From NCBI GenBank assembly GCA_025149285.1, contig CP102274.1, positions 3,994,001-4,058,000 on the forward strand: a stretch of 64,000 nucleotides of DNA. The letters run 5' to 3'. Made by a program: the position numbers and the translations under genes. Source of the DNA: Hungatella hathewayi. Its GTDB lineage: Bacteria > Bacillota > Clostridia > Lachnospirales > Lachnospiraceae. Shown one piece after another: positions 24,887 through 32,225 of the stretch. Numbering within the stretch: position 1 is the stretch's first letter; each line of letters starts with the position of its first letter. The notes under the pieces were generated by a model. The model saw nothing but the letters and a program-made list of their open reading frames with translations, did no database searches and had not been told where the DNA came from.

Positions 24887-25899
24887 TTACATATTGTCCT
24901 CTCTAATATTAGTTACACCTTTGCTCAGCATAATATGCATAATTACCTTATCCGTCTGAAGCATACCTGGATTTCCAACTCTGGCAATATTTTTAATACA
25001 TGCCTCTGGAGTCTCCGCACAAATTCCATCCGTTATACGTAGCCCCACTCCATTAATCGCCAGCAATGCACTCATAAAAGCGGCCCCTGAAGCAGTAGAC
25101 AATTTTAACGCGCAACCGACCTTTCCACCATCGCAAATCATCCCAGTAATATTTCCAGTCATATTGCGGATGACATAGCCGATCTGTTCATCATCCCCTC
25201 CCAACAGCCATGTAATCGCCGCTGATGCGGCGGTTGCAGAAGCCACTGCGCAAGTACAGACAGCAGACAATTTACCAATATAACCGTTTATATACTCATT
25301 TAACAGATGTGCGAAAGCAATAACCTGCAACATCTTCTTTCTATCAGCATTTACTGCTTCTGCCACCTGTGCAACTGGTAAGATAACTGCAATTCCTTTG
25401 CTCCCACTTCCTGCACTGCTCATCGCCGCATAAGGACAGCCATCCAGTCTAGCTTCCGTAGCCGCCGCAACCTGTATCATGATTTTTTCCAATATACTAT
25501 CTCCAATAAAAGAACCTCCCGAGTTTAAATGCAGCACTCCTGCTATTCCAATTCCGGCCTCATACTCGATTCCAAAATTAGCCAGTTGCTGATTCATCTT
25601 TATACCTTCTGCAAGAAAACTAAGCTCATATTCATAATTTCCAGTCCCATTTCCTGTTTACCGATAAGGGCTCCCAACGCAGCTGCATACTTCAATCCAA
25701 CGTTATTAAAACCGGCAATACCAACCGACATACCGTTTTTATAAATATTTGAACTTACTTCTAATCGAATTTTTTCTATGGTTCCTCCTACCGCCCTTGC
25801 CGAATCCGCTGCTGCTATTGCAACACAGGCTGGTTCTGTGCATCCAACTGCCGGCATTACACTCTTATGCAGCAATTCCAGCATTTCACATTTATTCAT
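24887..25899 (-). pseudogene. UPF0597/L-cysteine desulfidase-like gene, split and internally deleted
   Basis: Two adjacent readings cover the ends of one family. 25600-25899 (99 aa) has the N-terminal MPAVGCTEPACVAIAAADSA. 24887-25597 (236 aa) has the C-terminal RLDGCPYAAMSSAGSGSKGI, YIGKLSAVCTCAVASATAAS and MICDGGKVGCALKLSTASG. The family (YhaM/CdsB-like, serine-dehydratase-alpha-related, Fe-S) is about 430 aa. Here roughly 95 central residues are missing, and the two parts are in different frames (stop at 25600-25602, ATG at 25597). Two functional subunits are possible but less likely. Confidence 0.65.
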
Positions 25900-25951
25900 A
25901 CTTTTCTTCCTATATACAATTTAGAAATTATAGTCATACACATGTAATAGT

Positions 25952-25980
25952 TTGACATATGTCGGACTTTGTAGTATAGT
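25952..25980 (+). promoter_or_regulatory. Sigma-A promoter with palindromic operator for tetR
   Basis: TTGACA (25952-25957), a 17-bp spacer and TATAGT (25975-25980) make a near-consensus promoter facing the TetR gene. The perfect palindrome GACATATGTC (25954-25963) overlaps the -35 box and is a good candidate operator, perhaps for autoregulation and for the divergent pseudogene. Confidence 0.65.
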
Positions 25981-26046
25981 ATAAGCAACTAATATCTAAC
26001 TGTCAATCTAAATAATAAAAGTTTGACATCAGGAGGCTTTTTGTCT

Positions 26047-26607
26047 ATGTATACTGGAACAAATCCCGCTGCACTACGGTCCCGTGATGAGATTGTACAG
26101 GCTTTCCTTACTCTTTTAGAAAATACTTCCTTAGAAAATATGGCCGTCAAACAGTTAATGGAAGCCACAGACTTATCGAGACAGACTTTTTATCAAATAT
26201 TTAATTCCAAAGAGGAAATTCTGGAGTACTATTTTGATACTATTTTTAGTCACTTTATCATAGATTTCAAAAAACATACAATTCATAACTTATGCGATGC
26301 AGCGAAAATTTTCTTTGCTTTTTTTGAAAAATACAAACCTACTCTTAAACTTATTATACAAAATGGTAAGAGTTGTGTTATACAGCGTAAATGCAGGGAA
26401 TATCTAAGAAATGAAGAATTTATTCAATACCATCTGCAAGGAATCAGGTCAGATCAGGACCAGGACTACAGCACTACGTTCGTAATCAGCGGCATTGTTG
26501 CCATGCTTGAGCAGTGGATCCGCGAAGATTTTACTACAGCTCCCAGCGCCAATGACTTAGCTCTGCTTGTATGCCGAATAACAGGTATGCCAACAGCGAC
26601 ACAATAA
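26047..26607 (+). CDS. TetR-family regulator
   Basis: A 186-aa regulator from ATG 26047 (AGGAGG upstream; TTG 26041 also possible). The N-terminal TetR helix-turn-helix is clear: SRDEIVQAFLTLLENTSLEN, VKQLMEATDLSRQTFYQIFN, SKEEILEYYF. The C-terminal ligand domain is not assignable. It is transcribed divergently from the broken desulfidase-like/CGGC operon, which is its likely target. Confidence 0.8.
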   Translation: MYTGTNPAALRSRDEIVQAFLTLLENTSLENMAVKQLMEATDLSRQTFYQIFNSKEEILEYYFDTIFSHFIIDFKKHTIHNLCDAAKIFFAFFEKYKPTLKLIIQNGKSCVIQRKCREYLRNEEFIQYHLQGIRSDQDQDYSTTFVISGIVAMLEQWIREDFTTAPSANDLALLVCRITGMPTATQ

Positions 26608-26627
26608 TAATAAAAAGTAATATTTTC

Positions 26628-26680
26628 TGCCCAGGGAAACTTAAATAATAGTATAATCTACTCCCTGGGCATATTTTTAA
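26628..26680 (+). terminator. Terminator of tetR
   Basis: TGCCCAGGGA (26628-26637) pairs with TCCCTGGGCA (26662-26671), followed by TATTTTT. The loop is 24 nt. It lies 21 bases past the TetR stop. From here to 27,011 (330 bases) no gene was seen. Confidence 0.7.
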
Positions 26681-27011
26681 ATTTCGTTTTGATACTTCAT
26701 GACTTCTACCGTTCTGATATCACCATTTGTTTTTTACATCCATCAAACATTTTCCCCTAAGATTTTCAAAATAGTTTCATCTACATCATTCTGAGCTGTA
26801 TATAGAATCATCAATATAGACAACTCTACAGTCAACTTAAATAATAACCTTGAAATTCTGCTCTAAGAGGTATCAACCACTCCTGCAAGTGCTGAATTAA
26901 TTGCCAGAGGGAGGTACGTCATATGATCCTGAGTTGATAAATAACCGTTGTAAAAAGTAACTGCTTTTTCAATATACTCACTTCGATTCTTACAGTTATC
27001 TTTTGATAGTT

Positions 27012-27194
27012 GCAGGTCTAACTCTCAATTGTACTTGGATATAATCATATAGGAATCCTTTTTTTGTTTCCATTGTACGGACGCGCATTTCACGCCTCTT
27101 CATAATTTCGTTATATGGTTTCTCATATCTCTCCTGCAGCAACTCAGCAACCCTCTGAAAGTAAATCATCAAAAATTTGTTCCCAATATTCCAT
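27012..27194 (-). pseudogene. Decayed paralogue of the gene at 27314
   Basis: AGGAGG precedes ATG 27194, which opens MEYWEQIFDDLLSE and then stops after a frameshift near 27150-27157. Restoring one base gives RVAELLQERYEKPYNEIMKR and further residues, matching the neighbouring intact protein (SVNTLLREKYKRPYDEV...). It is therefore a relic of a tandem duplication. Confidence 0.5.
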
Positions 27195-27313
27195 ATCCTC
27201 TACCTCCTTCGACCATCAATATTATCGAAGAATCCTGGTAAAATCCATATACATTACAATTAAAAACCAATATCCTCATTGAATTTATCATTTTCATTTT
27301 GGTTGTATCCAAA

Positions 27314-27595
27314 TTATAATTTTTGTATTCCCTTCATGATTCTTATTCCATCTTCAACTCCTTTCCGATAAAGAAACTCCTGATCTTCCCCACATCTGTC
27401 AATAAAGTCATCCAAACAGGCATCGACTACAGCCAGCTGCTCACCAGTTAAAAATTTTAGCTGCTCCTCCATACCGCGGGCATGATTTGCTCGCTCCTCC
27501 GTTACTTCATCATACGGTCTTTTGTATTTTTCACGCAGCAGTGTATTTACGCTCTCGGTCAGCAGTTCACCGAATATTTCTTCAAATGATATCAT
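27314..27595 (-). CDS. Hypothetical small acidic protein
   Basis: A 93-aa protein from ATG 27595 with AAGGAGG eight bases upstream (MISFEEIFGELLTESVNTLL, KYKRPYDEVTEERANHARGM, YRKGVEDGIRIMKGIQKL). It looks helical. Similar proteins occur in Clostridia in multiple copies, with no known function. A decayed paralogue lies just downstream. The 500 bases from 27,596 to 28,093 hold no convincing gene. Confidence 0.55.
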   Translation of the reverse strand: MISFEEIFGELLTESVNTLLREKYKRPYDEVTEERANHARGMEEQLKFLTGEQLAVVDACLDDFIDRCGEDQEFLYRKGVEDGIRIMKGIQKL

Positions 27596-28087
27596 AGCAT
27601 GATCCTCCTTCCATTTTACATTACCGAAGGAGGCTGACAAAGTCTATACGAATAACCACTGAAAAAACTGGACATTATTAAGCAAACCACCCGACAGGAC
27701 ACCTTGAAAGAGTTGTGTTTCAGGGCAAACTGTGAATAGTGAACCACCTGGCAGGTGACAATCTTGTCGTTTAGGTGCACCTTTGCTTTTAAGAAAAACG
27801 TCCGCATTGCGGGCGTTTATGACTGGGAGGAGGCCGTTCCGGCCATCTCCCTTTAACCTGCACACAAATCGAACGGCAGATTTCTCCTGTAAGCATACAA
27901 TTTAGTGTCAGTCGGTGCTCTTTTATCTCATTTATCACAACTTGCCCAAATCGGCCCAATGAGCCCCATTACTCCTGCCATCCGGTAACATCTTCGCCCT
28001 CTGTCTTATAAAGGCACACAGCGCCAAAGGATTCGTCACACGGCTAAAGGATCGTGTCGTCTATCACCATACCATTTTAAGAATACT

Positions 28088-28140
28088 GCAAAAAAGTGCA
28101 ATTGCTCAAGCAATTTAAACTGCTTAAACCAACTGCACTT
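28088..28140 (-). terminator. Terminator of the HipA-like gene
   Basis: On the minus strand AAGTGCAGTTG pairs with CAATTGCACTT, with an inner AAGCA/TGCTT stem, followed by a T-run. It lies about 70 bases after the HipA-like stop codon. Confidence 0.65.
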
Positions 28141-28209
28141 TGTCGTGTCATCCGATACAAGGCATCAACCTTTCAATATAAAGCAAAAACTGTGTATTTC
28201 CCGTCTATC

Positions 28210-29331
28210 CTATTCCTTCAATGTCTGTTCATCATGGCCTCTGAATGGCTGAATCTTCTGTTCCTGCTTCAGTTCTCTGCATCGTTCCAGAATCATTGTC
28301 CAGCTTTTCTCTTCAAGATCTTCAGGCCGGTTCATTTCCAGTACCTGATCGAATTTTACCTCCGTATACCTTATTGCGTTTATCGCTGCATCCTGCAAAG
28401 TCTCATCAATCTCAGAGGTCTGAGACGGGATATCTTTCTCTTCCGAAAAAGCATGGTCATGATCCATCAACGGATAGAGCCCTTTCAGCCCGCCATTTTT
28501 ATTATCCATAAAGAACCCAAAGTTTGCCCCATGCCGGTCCTCATTTCCCAGAATATAATCTGCCACCTGCATGCTGTAATAGCGGTCAGGATCCTTTTTT
28601 CTGATAAAATCATACTCATTCTCATCATGATAACTACAGTAAACCTGGAAATCCTCCCATGGCACGATCGCCGTTTCCTCAGAAGAAATGATCTTGCATT
28701 TAACGATTTTCTCTCCATTGTCATAGATTTTTTTGATATGAGCCTCGTCCGCGATCTGTTCAAGCCTGTACGATTCTGCTTCCTTATAATCTACATGTGG
28801 AATTCCAAGGGCATTTAAAATCTTACTGGCCGCCAGTTCTTTTTTCCCTACTTTGTACAGATAAAGCCCATCATCTTCCCGGATCCACGCTTTCGCTGCC
28901 ATTCCCTGAACGGTAAGTTCCGGTGTATAAATCTTCTGGACTACCGGCCAGAATGTCTTGTTCACTCCGAGAAGTGCCGTTGCGGATACCGCCTTTTCTA
29001 ACGGATTCCGGAACAGGCTCACCTGATCCCAGGTAAGATTCTCTCCTGCTTCCTTCAGCCAGTAACAGTCCGAAAGCGAGGCAAAATGGAACAGCCTTGC
29101 AATCATATAGGGATTGCTCTGACTGATCCGGAACCCTGCCAGCAGCTTCTTGGCATTGGTTTTTCCAATATTCATCGTCCGGTTTTCTGTCCAGCCATGC
29201 ATTACATCGTCATAATTAACACCCGGATAGCGCAGGGATATCGGAAGCAAATCGTAATCTAAAATCCTGCAGCTATAGTTTTCTATTTCCAAAACTGGTA
29301 TATCTTTCAGCATAATCATAACTTTATCCAT
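28210..29331 (-). CDS. HipA-like serine/threonine kinase
   Basis: A 373-aa HipA-family kinase. The catalytic loop is NEDRH (263-267) with Asn270, as in NxDRHxxN. The metal-binding Asp is D290 in LYPLMDHDHAF. A candidate ATP-binding Lys is K160 (GLYLYKVGKKE). The classical N-terminal HipA subdomain is altered, so it resembles the standalone HipA/CtkA-like proteins of Firmicutes. No HipB-type HTH gene is adjacent. Toxin activity is not established. Confidence 0.75.
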   Translation of the reverse strand: MDKVMIMLKDIPVLEIENYSCRILDYDLLPISLRYPGVNYDDVMHGWTENRTMNIGKTNAKKLLAGFRISQSNPYMIARLFHFASLSDCYWLKEAGENLTWDQVSLFRNPLEKAVSATALLGVNKTFWPVVQKIYTPELTVQGMAAKAWIREDDGLYLYKVGKKELAASKILNALGIPHVDYKEAESYRLEQIADEAHIKKIYDNGEKIVKCKIISSEETAIVPWEDFQVYCSYHDENEYDFIRKKDPDRYYSMQVADYILGNEDRHGANFGFFMDNKNGGLKGLYPLMDHDHAFSEEKDIPSQTSEIDETLQDAAINAIRYTEVKFDQVLEMNRPEDLEEKSWTMILERCRELKQEQKIQPFRGHDEQTLKE

Positions 29332-29477
29332 TACGAACCACCTCTCTTATTTTACCTGCGTGAAAAGTCTGTGTGTTTCATTATACCATTTCTTCTGCTT
29401 ATATTCTATTTTTTTATCTTTCTCTGAATGATTTTCTCTCGACAGGAATCAACAGCAGGTTCCTTGAAAAGTTAGTA

Positions 29478-29645
29478 TCTCAATCAAAAGTCATCTTTTT
29501 TCTGTCTTTTGGCTATGACCTGCTCAGATGTACACAATGCAACCACAAAATGCAGTTCGTAGAGATTTATTACAATCATCACCGTGTTTCTCTGGAAGAA
29601 TTATATGAAAGGGCAATGGCAAAAGTAAAATGCCGTTCTGCTTGA
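29478..29645 (+). pseudogene. 3' remnant of an IS91-type transposase
   Basis: The end reads LSFGYDLLRCTQCNHKMQF, then EIYYNHHRVSLEELYERAMA. This is the usual C-terminus of IS91-like transposases (zinc-ribbon CxxC then YxNHxRVSLEE). Nothing upstream matches the rest of such a protein, so only the tail survives. Confidence 0.55.
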
Positions 29646-29699
29646 TTTTTCCACCTGTCTGTACCATACTTATCTTATTAACAGACAGGAGGCTTCTCA

Positions 29700-29885
29700 A
29701 TGGATTCAAAATTTTTAGAGGAACTGCGGCAAAAACATATTCAAAACCCGCCGAAAGGAATGACATCCAAACTGGTCAGAACTATGTCTGATTCTGATCT
29801 GCTTGATATGCATGAATTTCTTACAGAGGATAATGACCTGGATGACGATGAATTTGAAAAAGGATTTTATATTAACCTTTTTTAA
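29700..29885 (+). CDS. Small protein associated with IS91-type element
   Basis: A 61-aa acidic protein (MDSKFLEELRQKHIQNPPKG, DLLDMHEFLTEDNDLDDDEF) with AGGAGG upstream. Small proteins of this kind often follow IS91-like transposase genes in Clostridia. Function is unknown. The 300 bases to 30,190 show no gene. Confidence 0.5.
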   Translation: MDSKFLEELRQKHIQNPPKGMTSKLVRTMSDSDLLDMHEFLTEDNDLDDDEFEKGFYINLF

Positions 29886-30192
29886 CCACCGTCTGTTTAC
29901 TTTGCCCGTATTTTGCGTTTTTTTCAACTGGTTCACCATTTGGCGAACTTTCCTATTATAGAAAAAAGACCAAGCAAAATATTTCCACCTGATCTTCTTC
30001 AAAACCTTATACATTTCTGGTTATCACCCCGATAACCAACTAATTAAAATCTACCCTGTTTCCATAAATTACTTACACTATTCTCCGCTCCCCACCCCCT
30101 CTAAATAAAAAACACTTTCCAAAAACTCCGAAAACCGTCAGCCATTCCCCTGATATCTATTAAAAGCCATTTTTCCAGCTTAAAAACACAGC

Positions 30193-31563
30193 TCATTTTC
30201 CCTTTTCATCCACAAGCGACATCCGACAGCACACTTCGACATTCCCCGTAGAAGGAAACATATCCACCGCGCACACCTTCTCCACCCGGTACCCTCTCTC
30301 CTGGAACACCGCCAGATCCCTCACCAGGCTCGTCGGCTTACAGGAAATATACACAATCCGGTTCACGCCATAGTCAATGATCTTCCCCAGCGCCTTCGGA
30401 TGAATCCCGTCTCGCGGCGGATCTAGAATGATTAAATCCGGCTTCTCCTCAATCTCATCGATGACTTTTAACACATCCCCTGCTATAAACTCACAGTTTT
30501 CCAGCCCGTTCATCTTCGCGTTCTCTTTTGCGGCCTCCACGGCTTCCTCCACAATCTCCACTCCGACCACTTTTTTGGCAACCGGCGCGATCATCTGGGC
30601 GATCGTACCCGTCCCGCTGTATAAATCAAACACTACCATGTCCTTTGTGTCTCCGACATAGCTTCTGGCCTTCTCATACAGCACCTCTGCCCCCAGAGAG
30701 TTTGTCTGGAAGAAAGAGAACGGTGAAATCCTGAACTTTAATCCCAGCAGCTCCTCATAAAAATAATCCTGTCCATACAAAATATCAGTCTTATCATTCT
30801 TCACCGCGTCCGACAGACTGTCATTCCATGTATGCAGAATTCCGACGATCCGGCCGTTTAACGGAAGAGAAAGCAGACGCTCCGCAAATGGCATCAAATC
30901 CGGTTCTTCTTGGCTTGTCGTCACTAAATCCACCAGTATTTCCCCCGTCTTTACCGCGCGGCGCACCAGCAGGTGGCGCAGATATCCCGTATGCTGCATT
31001 TTCTTATAAAATCCCAGCCCCAGTTCCTCGAAATAATCCTTGGAGGCCTTCAAAATCTCACAGAAATCTGAATTTACGATCTGGCAGTCTGTGGTGGTCA
31101 CTACATCGTAAAAGCTTCCGCGCCGATGCATCCCCAGCGCCATCGGCCCGTCCTTAAACTCATCTCCAAACGAAAACTCCATCTTATTCCGGTATCCGCA
31201 GGGCTGCGGGCTCGCCAGAATCCCTTCAAATTCATAGGAAGCGCAGACACTGTCAAGAAGACTCCTCACCTGCTTTTCCTTTATTTCCAGCTGCTTCTCA
31301 TAAGGGATCGTCTGATAAATGCATCCGCCGCAGGTTCCAAAATGGACGCACGGCTTTTCCGCAGTCTCCAGAGGTGACTTTTCTAACACCTCCACAATCT
31401 TACCTTCCAGCCGTCCGCCCCGCTTCTTCGTAATCATCACAGATACCTTCTGCCCCGGAAGCGCGTGCTTCACCGTGATTTTTCCGGATTCCGTCACCAG
31501 CGTCCCTTTATCCGGAAAATCAAATTTCTCTATTGTACCTTCATATATCTCGCCTTTTTTCAC
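30193..31563 (-). CDS. rlmD: 23S rRNA (uracil-5-)-methyltransferase RlmD/RumA family
   Basis: A SAM-dependent RNA m5U methyltransferase. An N-terminal TRAM domain (residues 1-60) is followed by [4Fe-4S] cysteines C72, C78 and C81 (CVHFGTCGGC) and a fourth Cys in TTTDCQIVN. The methyltransferase core has VFDLYSGTGTIAQM, LDPPRDGIHPKAL and the catalytic Cys in VYISCKPTSL. GTG 31563 (457 aa) is preferred because CAGGAGC lies upstream; ATG 31584 lacks a ribosome-binding site. RlmCD/TrmFO-like target cannot be distinguished by sequence alone. Confidence 0.85.
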   Translation of the reverse strand: MKKGEIYEGTIEKFDFPDKGTLVTESGKITVKHALPGQKVSVMITKKRGGRLEGKIVEVLEKSPLETAEKPCVHFGTCGGCIYQTIPYEKQLEIKEKQVRSLLDSVCASYEFEGILASPQPCGYRNKMEFSFGDEFKDGPMALGMHRRGSFYDVVTTTDCQIVNSDFCEILKASKDYFEELGLGFYKKMQHTGYLRHLLVRRAVKTGEILVDLVTTSQEEPDLMPFAERLLSLPLNGRIVGILHTWNDSLSDAVKNDKTDILYGQDYFYEELLGLKFRISPFSFFQTNSLGAEVLYEKARSYVGDTKDMVVFDLYSGTGTIAQMIAPVAKKVVGVEIVEEAVEAAKENAKMNGLENCEFIAGDVLKVIDEIEEKPDLIILDPPRDGIHPKALGKIIDYGVNRIVYISCKPTSLVRDLAVFQERGYRVEKVCAVDMFPSTGNVEVCCRMSLVDEKGK

Positions 31564-31696
31564 GTTCTCTGCTCCTGTTCTCATTGATTATCAACCGCTG
31601 TCCGCCGTTTGCCAAAACCGGCTTCCATTCTTACCGCCGCAGCGCGCTTCCGCCCAAAGGGCTTCTGACATCACAGGAACCCTTTCCTGTGACACC

Positions 31697-31728
31697 AAAA
31701 AGCGTGTCTCAATCGCTGAGGCACGCTT
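31697..31728 (-). terminator. Terminator between small membrane gene and rlmD
   Basis: On the minus strand AAGCGTGCCTCA pairs with TGAGACACGCTTTTT around a short loop, followed by T residues. It lies 20 bases past the stop at 31749. Confidence 0.75.
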
Positions 31729-31748
31729 CCTTTTTCTAACTGTCCTTC

Positions 31749-32051
31749 TTACTGTTCAGAACCCTCGCCCGGTGTATCATCTTCGAAGAAATCATCATCG
31801 AAATCATCGTCAAAATCATCTTCAAAATCTTCTAAATAATCCGGTGTGAAGAAACGGTAAACCGCATACGCAATACCGGCGACTGCCGCTACAGCACCAA
31901 TGATGGCAAGTATCCAGAGAATACAGTTTTTCTTCTTTTCGTCTTCTTCTCTCTTGTGCAGCAACTCGTTCAGTCTGCTTGAATTTACGAGTTCCTCTAC
32001 TCTGTTCATAGCTTCTTTGCTCATCGTATCGAATCTGTTCATATCATCCAC
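31749..32051 (-). CDS. Small membrane protein with acidic tail
   Basis: A 100-aa protein: a helical cytoplasmic start (NRVEELVNSSRLNELLHKRE), one transmembrane helix at about 43-63 (ILWILAIIGAVAAVAGIAYAV is the core) and an extremely Asp/Glu-rich tail. The start may be GTG 32051 or ATG 32042. It lies downstream of pcrA on the same strand. Similar proteins are common in Lachnospiraceae and are uncharacterised. Confidence 0.65.
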   Translation of the reverse strand: MDDMNRFDTMSKEAMNRVEELVNSSRLNELLHKREEDEKKKNCILWILAIIGAVAAVAGIAYAVYRFFTPDYLEDFEDDFDDDFDDDFFEDDTPGEGSEQ

Positions 32052-32225
32052 GTCCTTTCTGAGAGCCTGTTTCCTATAAATATGCGGCAGAAACGAAATC
32101 TTTCTGTCTGTCGTTCTTATTATACCATTATCTTTATGCTTTTACTATCTTTTTTGATCATTTTTATTTATTTCAATTTTTATAACGCTTTTGATTTCCT
32201 GGATTCTTCTCCTGCGAGCCATCGA

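Noticed and set aside
27616..27865. Minus-strand readings of 63 and 73 codons
   Set aside because: They overlap each other, show no motif or ribosome-binding site, and are not distinguishable from noise; the region was left unannotated.
28096..28818. Long plus-strand reading opposite the HipA-like gene
   Set aside because: It is the antisense of a gene with clear catalytic motifs and has no family resemblance or ribosome-binding site.
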